Part shown: one piece after another, positions 1-5,642 of the stretch
How the letters are laid out: every line of letters starts with the position of its first letter
Position numbering within the stretch: the first letter of the stretch is position 1
Source: Candidatus Thiodiazotropha sp. (ex Gloverina cf. vestifex)
GTDB lineage: Bacteria; Pseudomonadota; Gammaproteobacteria; Chromatiales; Chromatiaceae
Assembly (NCBI GenBank): GCA_025656435.1
Contig: JAHXHT010000136.1
Coordinates: 1-6,429 of the forward strand
Reading direction: 5' to 3'
Length of the DNA stretch: 6,429 nucleotides
The notes under the pieces: generated by a model
What the model saw: the letters and a program-made list of their open reading frames with translations, nothing else
The model's database searches: none
Told to the model about the DNA's origin: nothing
Translations under genes and position numbers: made by a program

Positions 1-34
1 GGTCGGGGCATAACGGCTGTCGCGTTGGCGAGTC

Positions 35-63
35 GATTTTGGGGACTCGGATGTCCCAAAATC
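35..63. repeat. Hairpin next to the stop of the short cytochrome gene
   Basis: GATTTTGGGGAC (35-46) faces GTCCCAAAATC (53-63) across the loop TCGGAT. This gives 11 base pairs with one bulged G. It lies 2 bases past the minus-strand stop codon at 66-68. No T tract follows on the minus strand, so it is not a textbook intrinsic terminator. It could be an unusual terminator or an interspersed repeat that has truncated the gene. Confidence 0.6.
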
Positions 64-65
64 TT

Positions 66-302
66 TCACGAGGTAGCGACACGCTTGTTGATCCGCTCTT
101 CATTGATATAGGCCTCGATCTGTTTGACCATGTAGCCGGCAGGTGTGCCGGCAAGACGTGGCGATGCCGGTCCGGGCGTGCCCTGGCCGTAGTGACCGTG
201 GCAGAGTGCGCAGCTTCTCGCCTGTTTCTGTCCGTTCTCCAGGTCGACTGCCTGTACTGTTAGTGGAAAGGTGAGTAGGAGGGTTAATAATAGCCGTTTC
301 AT
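66..302 (-). CDS. Short monohaem c-type cytochrome, probably C-terminally truncated
   Basis: This 78-residue protein has a signal peptide (MKRLLLTLLLTFPLTVQA, likely cut after Ala18) and one haem-binding motif, CALCH, at residues 31-35. The haem is therefore attached in the periplasm. The text after the motif (GHYGQG, then PRLAGTPAGYMVKQIEAY) matches the start of a class I cytochrome c domain of the c4/c553 kind. The protein ends at about residue 78, before the stretch where family members carry the distal Met ligand and the last helix. The start at 302 is chosen because it opens the signal peptide and has GGGAG about 10 bases upstream; a longer frame to 374 adds only a low-complexity Lys/Thr stretch. 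It diverges from the dihaem cytochrome gene at 819. A natural mini-cytochrome is possible, but truncation is more likely. Its function as an electron carrier is doubtful. Confidence 0.65.
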   Translation of the reverse strand: MKRLLLTLLLTFPLTVQAVDLENGQKQARSCALCHGHYGQGTPGPASPRLAGTPAGYMVKQIEAYINEERINKRVATS

Positions 303-613
303 TTTTTTGTGGCTCCCGCTTTTATCTGTGGTCGTTGTCGTTTTTTTAGAATATGTCTGACGGGTCAGCATCAACGTATTCGTTATGCTTGAAGATCCTT
401 TGATTTATCGTGTTATCGGATCTCTCAAGTTTATTAAGGTTTATCGGTCTCCTATAGGAAGCGGGTGCACCAGTTGTTTTTTTTGTTGCGGTAACCCTAT
501 TTTGTATGATGTTTTTTTATCCCTCCGCATTCTTGCAAAATGGTCATGATGTTTCAATTGTTCTGGGACTTTCCGATTAATCGAATAATTCTTACAACTT
601 TTTCAGAGCATTC

Positions 614-625
614 ATAAGTACTTAT
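614..625. promoter_or_regulatory. Perfect 12-bp palindrome, possible operator
   Basis: ATAAGTACTTAT is its own reverse complement. It lies 15 bases upstream of the proposed -35 element at 640, a position that suits an activator or repressor dimer. A second perfect palindrome, CGATTAATCG, is centred 41 bp further upstream, about four helical turns. No known regulator consensus was recognised. Confidence 0.3.
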
Positions 626-639
626 TTGACGAATCATTA

Positions 640-668
640 TTGTGTGCAGTCATTTGGCTCGCTATATT
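640..668 (+). promoter_or_regulatory. Candidate sigma-70 type promoter of the dihaem cytochrome gene
   Basis: TTGTGT (640-645, 3 of 6 matches to the -35 consensus) and TATATT (663-668, 5 of 6 matches to the -10 consensus) are separated by exactly 17 bases. Transcription would begin near 675 and give a leader of about 145 bases that contains the foldable region at 705-793. The weak -35 box suggests help from an activator. No start-site evidence is available. Confidence 0.4.
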
Positions 669-704
669 AGGTAACAAGGCAGTCCATAACATAATCATAA
701 ATAT

Positions 705-793
705 TGGGTTGAAAACCCATCGACACGGACAGGGCAGACGATAAGTTGGGCATATTTTGCCGTTCGGTTGTGAGCCGGTGAGTCTGTGTCGAT
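705..793 (+). promoter_or_regulatory. Structured leader upstream of the dihaem cytochrome gene
   Basis: A 12-bp helix can form between 719-730 and 782-793, with one G-U pair. It encloses 51 bases. Inside are two small hairpins: GGCA/TGCC (749-752 with 758-761) and CGGTT/AGCCG (765-769 with 773-777, loop GTG). Just 5' of the long helix is TGGGTT-GAA-AACCCA (705-719), which shares one base with it. The structure ends 13 bases before the Shine-Dalgarno sequence. It matches no riboswitch consensus I know. It may be a regulatory leader RNA, an mRNA-stabilising fold or a protein-binding site. Confidence 0.4.
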
Positions 794-806
794 ATAACGA
801 CGAATC

Positions 807-813
807 CTGGGAG
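807..813 (+). promoter_or_regulatory. Ribosome binding site of the dihaem cytochrome gene
   Basis: CTGGGAG ends five bases before the ATG at 819. This supports that start over any downstream Met. Confidence 0.6.
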
Positions 814-818
814 TTTTA

Positions 819-1604
819 ATGAGAAAGTCTATTCTGGCAGCCTCGATGCTTGGATTGATGTTGAGTGCTGGATCTTCTATTGCTGATTCACACGATGCAG
901 CCATGCGTGAATATGAAGCGGCACTGAACCTTACCCCCGACCTTGAGAATGGAAAAAAAGTTTATCGTGTGTGTACGGTTTGTCACACACCGGAAGGCTG
1001 GGGGCTTGAGAGTGGTGCCTATCCTCAGGTGGCAGGTCAATTGAGAACGGTGATCATCAAACAGCTGGCGGATATTCGTGCAAGAAACCGCGATAACCCC
1101 ACCATGGTGCCGTTTACCTCACCACAGCTGTTGGGTGGTGCGCAGGAGATCGCAGATGCTGCAGCTTATATTTCTCAGCTTCCCATGTCACCACGCAATG
1201 GAATTGGACCGGGCATCGACCTGGCCTGGGGAAAAAAACTCTATGAAGACAACTGCACTGAGTGTCATGGAGAAAATGGCGAAGGTCACCTGGAAGACCA
1301 TATTCCAGCCGTCTATGGTCAGCACTACCGGTATCTGTTGAGACAGTTCGAATGGATCAAGATGGAGCGGCGCAGGAACGCAGACAAAAAAATGGTGAAG
1401 CAGATCCATAACTTCACGCATCGGGATGTCCGTGCCGTATTGGACTATGTTTCACGCATCAGGCCGCCTGCTGACAAACTGGCTGCTGAAGGCTGGCGAA
1501 ATCCGGATTTTCCGAAATTTGCAAGGCCATCCAATCCCCACTCCGGTGCGGGTTATACCATCGATCAGCGACCCCAGAGGCCTCAGAGACCAATTCGACC
1601 GTGA
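819..1604 (+). CDS. Periplasmic dihaem cytochrome c, c4/c553-like
   Basis: The 261-residue precursor has a signal peptide (residues 1-22, likely cut at SIA-DSH). It then has two class I cytochrome c domains. Domain 1 has CTVCH at 52-56 and a probable axial Met96 in NPTMVPF. Domain 2 has CTECH at 146-150 and a probable axial Met192 in ADKKMVK. Both domains follow the c4-type pattern in which a PQVAGQ- or PAVYGQ-like loop precedes a KQL/RQF helix. Such proteins carry single electrons in the periplasm, often to terminal oxidases. The protein ends in a proline-rich tail, QRPQRPQRPIRP, that the family does not need. The gene has its own promoter candidate and leader, and converges on fccB with a shared terminator. 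It could accept electrons from flavocytochrome c, but its partner is not shown by the sequence. Confidence 0.88.
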   Translation: MRKSILAASMLGLMLSAGSSIADSHDAAMREYEAALNLTPDLENGKKVYRVCTVCHTPEGWGLESGAYPQVAGQLRTVIIKQLADIRARNRDNPTMVPFTSPQLLGGAQEIADAAAYISQLPMSPRNGIGPGIDLAWGKKLYEDNCTECHGENGEGHLEDHIPAVYGQHYRYLLRQFEWIKMERRRNADKKMVKQIHNFTHRDVRAVLDYVSRIRPPADKLAAEGWRNPDFPKFARPSNPHSGAGYTIDQRPQRPQRPIRP

Positions 1605-1620
1605 TAACACAAGTCTACGG

Positions 1621-1659
1621 CCAATAAAAAAGCGGGGCATTGCCCCGCTTTTTTATTGG
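1621..1659. terminator. Bidirectional intrinsic terminator
   Basis: An uninterrupted 18-bp stem (1621-1638 with 1642-1659) surrounds the loop ATT. Its core is GCGGGGC/GCCCCGC flanked by AAAAAA and TTTTTT, so each strand reads as a GC hairpin followed by a T run. It lies 16 bases after the plus-strand cytochrome stop and 26 bases after the minus-strand fccB stop, and can end both transcripts. Confidence 0.93.
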
Positions 1660-1685
1660 CGGCCTATCCTTGGCCGACTACTGGA

Positions 1686-2984
1686 TTACATGAAAATATC
1701 ACTCGTAATATTATCAAACCAGCTATAGGCGTATTGGACTTCACGCGCACGCATTTCAGGAGAAGCACCAGTTGGTGTCAGACCACCGGAGACCTTGGTG
1801 ATCTTGGAGCCATCCTCAGCCAGCTTGTAGACCGCAGCTACCGAGATACCCCAATCCTTGCCGACGATGGAGTAGCAGGTGTTGACGTAAGCCGGTGTAC
1901 CGGGCTCCTGGCCGTTCAACATGGCTGCCACACTGGCTGCACAGACCTTGGCTTCGGAGTTCGCAGCGTAGCCGGATTTCGGCATACCCTTGGCGATAGA
2001 AGCATCACCGATCACATGAATGTTCTTGTGAATGGTGGATTCGAAGGTGTGCAGGTTGATCGGGCACCAGCCACTGTCGTTGGTCAGACCGGCAGCGAAA
2101 GCGATCTTGCCTGCTTTCTGATTCGGAATGACGTTCAGCACATCAGCCTTGATGGTGTCGTCGAAGCCTGTCGTTACGCTTCTGGAGCCGGCATCGACCT
2201 TAACCACGGCATTGTCGTTAGAGCCTTGAGCACTACCGCGCCAATCGATCATGGAGTTGTCGGTCTCATAGCCGTAGAGCGCTTTCCAACCCTGGGTGAA
2301 GAGACCCATTTTGGAGAACTTAGGCTTGGAGTCCAGGATGATGATCTTGGATTTCGGCTTGTGCTGTTTCAGATAGTGAGCAATCTGAGAGGCACGCTCA
2401 TAAGGTCCGGGAGGACAACGGAAGGGATTGCCGGGTGCCGCAATGACTACGTTACCGCCATCCTTCATGGCTTCGAGCTGCTTGCGCAGGGTGACGGTCT
2501 GGGAACCAGCCTTCCAGGCATGGGGAATATCCTCGGCAACTTTAGCATCGTAGCCTTCGATGGTTTCCCATTTGAAGTCAACACCTGGTGCGACGATACA
2601 GCGATCGTAATTGAAGCTTTTGCCGCCTGCAGTCTTGACGGTTTTGGCACCGGCATCGATAGCGGTGACCACATCGTGCACCACTTTCACACCGTGTCCG
2701 CCAAGTCCGCTATAACCGAACTTGATGGAGTCGATGCTACGATCACCACCCAGTACCTCATTGGACAGGTAGCAGGTGTAGTAGTGCTTGTTGGCCTCGA
2801 TCAGGGTGACCTCAATAGTCGGATCAGCCATACGCAGATATTTGGCTGCAGTTGCACCACCGGTACCACCACCAACGACCACGACCTTTTTGGAAGCGCC
2901 GAGGGCGATGTAGGGTGTGCCGATCATGCCGATGGCAGTAGCTGCACCTGCGCCTTTAACAAAACCTCTTCGGGTAATCTTCAT
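1686..2984 (-). CDS. fccB: Flavocytochrome c sulfide dehydrogenase, flavoprotein subunit
   Basis: This 432-residue FAD subunit oxidises sulfide to sulfur or polysulfide in the periplasm and passes electrons to the dihaem subunit FccA. The N-terminus has a Tat signal (TRRGFVKG, residues 4-11, probable cut near Ala30), as expected for a cofactor-loaded protein. The FAD-binding GGGTGG is at 38-43. Cys71 in YYTCYLSNEV and Cys370 in NTCYS fit the two redox-active cysteines of the Allochromatium vinosum enzyme (Cys42 and Cys337 in mature numbering). Other family blocks are FRCPPGPYERA (188-198), WCPINLHTFES (306-316) and the FAD-contacting HVIGDAS (323-329). Length agrees with the family. The ATG at 2984 is preferred over the one at 2993 because AAGGGGGG lies about 10 bases before it but almost touches the upstream ATG. 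It follows fccA by 16 bases and ends at the shared terminator. Confidence 0.96.
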   Translation of the reverse strand: MKITRRGFVKGAGAATAIGMIGTPYIALGASKKVVVVGGGTGGATAAKYLRMADPTIEVTLIEANKHYYTCYLSNEVLGGDRSIDSIKFGYSGLGGHGVKVVHDVVTAIDAGAKTVKTAGGKSFNYDRCIVAPGVDFKWETIEGYDAKVAEDIPHAWKAGSQTVTLRKQLEAMKDGGNVVIAAPGNPFRCPPGPYERASQIAHYLKQHKPKSKIIILDSKPKFSKMGLFTQGWKALYGYETDNSMIDWRGSAQGSNDNAVVKVDAGSRSVTTGFDDTIKADVLNVIPNQKAGKIAFAAGLTNDSGWCPINLHTFESTIHKNIHVIGDASIAKGMPKSGYAANSEAKVCAASVAAMLNGQEPGTPAYVNTCYSIVGKDWGISVAAVYKLAEDGSKITKVSGGLTPTGASPEMRAREVQYAYSWFDNITSDIFM

Positions 2985-3000
2985 GTTTCTCATTCCCCCC

Positions 3001-3618
3001 TTATTGTTTGCCTTGGGCGTAGAAGTTGAGCAGTGCATCGAAACCGGCATCGCCCTCTTTCTTAATTAACGCGTTAACTTTCTTCTTCATTTTCTTGGTC
3101 ATCTCGCGATCACCGGCCTTGTAATCGACTAGCGAATAATGAAGATAAGGTGTCAGCTGGCCCAACAGAACGCCGGAATCGTCTTCCGCAGAAGAGCCAC
3201 CGTCGGCATGACATTTTTCACAGTACTTGTCGTGTAGCTTGGCGCCTTTCTTTGCCTTGCCGGCATCGAAGGATTGCTTGGCTACAACGAAGGGTTTCTT
3301 CGCGTAGAATTCGCCCATGGCCTTGATTTCGTCATCGGTATAACCTTTGGCGATTCGGGTCATGATGGTGTTTTTGATTTCACCATTCTTGAAACCCAGC
3401 ATGACTTCTTCAAAGTAGATGGCGGAGATACCGCCGATGCTGGGTGTGGCGGGACCGGTGCTGGCACCATTGGTACCATGGCAGCCGGCACAAGTATTAG
3501 CCAGCATGCTGGCACTGGCGCCCGATAGCAGGGGCTTTTTGTCAGCAGCAAAAGCCACGGACGATGCGCTGATAATCAGTGCACCGATCAGGGCTCTCTT
3601 GAGGTTGTTGTGCGCCAT
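3001..3618 (-). CDS. fccA: Flavocytochrome c sulfide dehydrogenase, dihaem cytochrome subunit
   Basis: The 205-residue precursor has a Sec signal peptide (cut near residue 24, VAFA-ADKK) and two cytochrome c domains. CAGCH lies at 43-47 with probable axial Met86 (NTIMTRIAKGYT). CEKCH lies at 133-137 with probable axial Met173 (GDREMTKKM). The protein receives electrons from the FAD of FccB and passes them to periplasmic acceptors. Size, two-domain layout and position directly before fccB all support the assignment. A strong Shine-Dalgarno sequence, AAAGGAGG (3623-3630 on the plus-strand map), ends four bases before the ATG. FccA and FccB are probably translated from one mRNA. FccA would be exported by Sec and FccB by Tat, so the complex must assemble in the periplasm. 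Confidence 0.94.
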   Translation of the reverse strand: MAHNNLKRALIGALIISASSVAFAADKKPLLSGASASMLANTCAGCHGTNGASTGPATPSIGGISAIYFEEVMLGFKNGEIKNTIMTRIAKGYTDDEIKAMGEFYAKKPFVVAKQSFDAGKAKKGAKLHDKYCEKCHADGGSSAEDDSGVLLGQLTPYLHYSLVDYKAGDREMTKKMKKKVNALIKKEGDAGFDALLNFYAQGKQ

Positions 3619-3806
3619 GTTACCTCCTTTGGAATTTAAACAGGCTTACATTGAAATAACAGGGAATAAAATACGCCCTGTCACAATTACCGGAGCAGTT
3701 TTAAAAGGACTGTTCCTTTGCAATCAGCTCAGGTGGAGAGCTCCCTGTATCAATTAAAATTGATGTTTTGTAAGTGGCTTCCATCCACTCCACCCAAGCA
3801 TTGCTC
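3619..3806. other. Intergenic region upstream of fccA
   Basis: These 188 bases separate the ankyrin gene from fccA on the same strand, enough for an independent fcc promoter. Besides the fccA Shine-Dalgarno sequence, there is a dyad ACAGGG-N11-CCCTGT (3659-3681) and a small hairpin AAAGGA-CTGT-TCCTTT (3704-3719), followed on the minus strand by TAAAA rather than a T run. No confident -35/-10 pair was found; TTGTGA and TGTTAT around the dyad are possible but 19 bases apart. Confidence 0.6.
3659..3681. promoter_or_regulatory. Inverted repeat ahead of fccA, possible operator
   Basis: ACAGGG and CCCTGT are exact inverted 6-base arms separated by 11 A/T-rich bases, so the centres of the half-sites lie 17 bp apart. 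It lies about 40-60 bases upstream of the fccA ATG, where a transcription factor dimer could control the operon. No named regulator could be matched. As RNA it could also form a weak hairpin. Confidence 0.3.
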
Positions 3807-4736
3807 TTATTTCAGAAGGCTTAAGACCTTCTGTTGTTTTTTCTTCTCAGCGATGTCGGCTGCAGTATGCCCATCACTGTCTTTATCTGCTTTTTTTGCG
3901 CCATGCTGCAGCAGTAGCTGCACCATATGCGCTGAACCGTTGCGTGCCGCCTCCATTAGCGGTGTAACACCGTCGGTATCGGCAAGGTTAACGTCAGCGC
4001 CGGCTTTGACCAGCTGTTCCGCGCTTTCGTATTCGCCTTGGCTGACGGACCAGATCAGGGCTGTAGCACCGTCATCGTCTTGTGCATTGATGTCAGCACC
4101 CCGTTTCAGCAGTACCTCGATCACATCTACATGACCTTGATCGGCTGCCAGTATCAGGGCCGTTGAACCGTTTTTGTCTTTACTGTCGATTTCAGCATTG
4201 TGCTTGAGTAGCATTTCGCTGGTTGCTGTGTGATTTTTTTCAGCAGCCATCATGAGTGCATTTCTGCCGTGTTTGTCAGAAGCCTTGGGGTCGGCACCTT
4301 TGGACAGTAGCTGTTCCACCATATCGGTGATGCCATAGCGGGATGCGATCATCAGGGCATCCCAGCCGGCTCTGGTTCGGTCATGCAGGTGGGCCCCTCT
4401 TTCGAGCAGCATAGCCGAGAGGGCCGGGTGACCATTTTCTGCTGCAAAAGTCAGAGCTGTGCAACCTGCAACCGTTCGTACATTGACGTCGGCGCCACGG
4501 TTCAGCAGCAGAACGACAGTTTCGAAGTTATCATTCTCGACCGCCATCATCAGCGGGTTTTTGCCAAACTTGTTGGGGCTGTCGACGGGGACACCCTTGT
4601 CGAGCAGTTTTGTAACAGTCTCTACGTCACCAATACCTGCGGCAAGACGCAGGTCTTTTTCATCCTGTGAATTCCCCGCGTATGACGACACGGTGAAAAG
4701 GAGGAACAGGGCAGGGATGAGTCTGATTGTCTTCAT
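3807..4736 (-). CDS. Exported ankyrin-repeat protein
   Basis: The 309-residue protein starts with a Sec signal peptide (MKTIRLIPALFLLFTVSSYA, cut near residue 20-21) and then consists almost wholly of ankyrin repeats. Eight repeats of about 33 residues can be laid out, each with the pattern T/NALMxAAxxGHxxxVxxLLxxGADxNxxDxxG, plus a capping partial repeat ending in KVLSLLK. There is no catalytic domain, no cysteine-rich or haem site and no membrane anchor. It should form a curved protein-binding scaffold in the periplasm. Its place between the tetrahaem cytochrome gene (63 bases upstream) and fccA (188 bases downstream) suggests a role in holding or protecting a redox complex; that is inference. 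The ATG at 4736 opens the signal peptide, although no good Shine-Dalgarno sequence precedes it, so translation may be weak or coupled to the upstream gene. Confidence 0.9.
   Translation of the reverse strand: MKTIRLIPALFLLFTVSSYAGNSQDEKDLRLAAGIGDVETVTKLLDKGVPVDSPNKFGKNPLMMAVENDNFETVVLLLNRGADVNVRTVAGCTALTFAAENGHPALSAMLLERGAHLHDRTRAGWDALMIASRYGITDMVEQLLSKGADPKASDKHGRNALMMAAEKNHTATSEMLLKHNAEIDSKDKNGSTALILAADQGHVDVIEVLLKRGADINAQDDDGATALIWSVSQGEYESAEQLVKAGADVNLADTDGVTPLMEAARNGSAHMVQLLLQHGAKKADKDSDGHTAADIAEKKKQQKVLSLLK
3813..3843 (+). terminator. Terminator-like hairpin facing the plus strand
   Basis: CAGAAGG (3813-3819) pairs with CCTTCTG (3827-3833) across a 7-base loop, and TTGTTTTTTC follows on the plus strand. 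It reads as an intrinsic terminator only for plus-strand transcription, yet no plus-strand gene lies upstream. The same bases encode the C-terminus of the ankyrin protein, so the pattern could be chance. It could limit antisense transcription into that gene. Confidence 0.35.
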
Positions 4737-4799
4737 CTAGTTTCTGTTATCGAAGTTAACCATAGTACCTAATTTACCGATGCTGTCCGTTCTCTCAAA

Positions 4800-5372
4800 C
4801 TATGACTGATCAGAGTCGTAATCTTCTGGTTCATCCGGCTCTTCATGAGCGATGCCTTTATGGCAATCGATACACGCTTGCCCCTCGTCCATTGCTTTCG
4901 GGTGGCGTTTGCGTGCACTTCTATCCTGTTCGCTCAGATCCATTTTGGTAAACTCATGGCAAGAGCGGCACTCTCGGGAATCAGAGGCTCGCATCTTCTC
5001 CCATACCCGGCTGGCCATATCCCAGCGATGGGCTTCGTATTTCTCTTTTGTATCGATGGTGCCGAGAATCTCGTGATAGACATCCTTGGCGGCCATAACT
5101 TTGGCGATCATTTTCGGAATAAAGGGCTTTGGCACATGACAGTCTGAACAAGTGGCCTGTACACCTGAGGCGTTCTTGTAATGCAGTGTCTCTTTGTACT
5201 CCTTCAGATTGATCTTCATGGTGTGGCAGGAGGTACAAAATTCCATCTCATTGGTATAAGCCAACCCCATGTTCAGCAGACCGGCGGATATCATGCCGAC
5301 CACGAAGATAATACCTGCCAGGATAAAAGATATTTTACCTGTGGACCGGCCCAGCGTGCCCATCTTGAACAT
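4800..5372 (-). CDS. NapC/NirT-family membrane-anchored tetrahaem cytochrome c
   Basis: The 190-residue protein has one N-terminal membrane helix (about residues 14-38), uncleaved in this family, and a periplasmic domain with four haem motifs: CTSCH (46-50), CSDCH (75-79), CRSCH (135-139) and CIDCH (167-171). Met52 in CTSCHTM sits where the first-haem Met ligand is found in NrfH-like proteins. Asp97 in AAKDVYHEI matches the conserved Lys/Asp segment near the quinol site. Length is typical of NapC, NirT and CymA-like proteins, which move electrons between the quinone pool and periplasmic redox partners. The C-terminus is acidic (EEPDEPEDYDSD). No nap, nir or nrf catalytic gene is near; the next same-strand genes encode the ankyrin protein and FccAB. 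The start at 5372 has GAGGG six bases upstream; Met4 at 5363 is an alternative. I do not assign a specific gene symbol. Confidence 0.92.
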   Translation of the reverse strand: MFKMGTLGRSTGKISFILAGIIFVVGMISAGLLNMGLAYTNEMEFCTSCHTMKINLKEYKETLHYKNASGVQATCSDCHVPKPFIPKMIAKVMAAKDVYHEILGTIDTKEKYEAHRWDMASRVWEKMRASDSRECRSCHEFTKMDLSEQDRSARKRHPKAMDEGQACIDCHKGIAHEEPDEPEDYDSDQS

Positions 5373-5642
5373 ACTCCACCCTCAAATTCTCGCTTACGGA
5401 TAAAGACCTGCTTTTCCGTATGGTCGTTGTAATGGCGTAGCCGTCAACTTCCTTTTCGATCGGTACTTTTTTCTTGACTCGCCGATGTTACGTCAAGTCG
5501 ATAGTCAATGCAAAAAGACTATGTAAACAAATGCATATGACATTATTAGTAGGAACTAATTAAGACGTTGGTAGTGATGTTGTGATGGATAGTGATTGTT
5601 CAGGCAGGTCTGCGCTGACGGAGTTCAATTGTTTTTTATGGA
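5373..5642. other. Intergenic region upstream of the tetrahaem cytochrome gene
   Basis: No gene was found in these 270 bases. They follow nrdG and precede the tetrahaem cytochrome gene on the same strand. No intrinsic terminator for nrdG was seen. TTGAC/GTCAA occurs three times within 5474-5508: CTTGAC (5473-5478) faces GTCAAG (5492-5497), and GTCAA repeats directly at 5492 and 5504, 12 bases apart. These may be regulator half-sites. No convincing -35/-10 pair could be chosen. Confidence 0.55.

Larger units (their letters stand above)
303..818. other. Divergent intergenic region, 516 bases
   Basis: No convincing coding frame was found here. The region is richer in A and T than its neighbours and separates two divergent cytochrome genes, so it must hold both promoters. 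It contains an inverted repeat CTGAC-GG-GTCAG (357-368), the palindromes CGATTAATCG (574-583) and ATAAGTACTTAT (614-625), a candidate plus-strand promoter (640-668), and a leader able to fold from 705 to 793. The minus-strand promoter for the short cytochrome could not be assigned with confidence. Confidence 0.7.

Noticed and set aside
1..80. Frameshift rescue of the short cytochrome past its stop
   Set aside because: Both alternative minus-strand frames are open to the window edge, but neither encodes a Met-ligand region or a cytochrome-like helix.
626..639. FNR/Anr box TTGAC-GAAT-CATTA
   Set aside because: Only the left half resembles TTGAT; the right half does not match ATCAA.
747..761. 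Sigma-54 type promoter, TTGGGCATATTTTGCC
   Set aside because: The GG to GC spacing is one to two bases short of the strict -24/-12 spacing, and the leader structure gives another explanation for these bases.
1656..3029. A 457-codon open frame on the plus strand, fully antisense to fccB
   Set aside because: Its translation has no recognisable domain, while the opposite strand encodes an unmistakable FccB. Long antisense frames are common opposite well-conserved genes.
2985..3050. FccB starts upstream of 2984
   Set aside because: They would place extra residues ahead of the Tat signal or overlap fccA; the Shine-Dalgarno spacing fits only the ATG at 2984.
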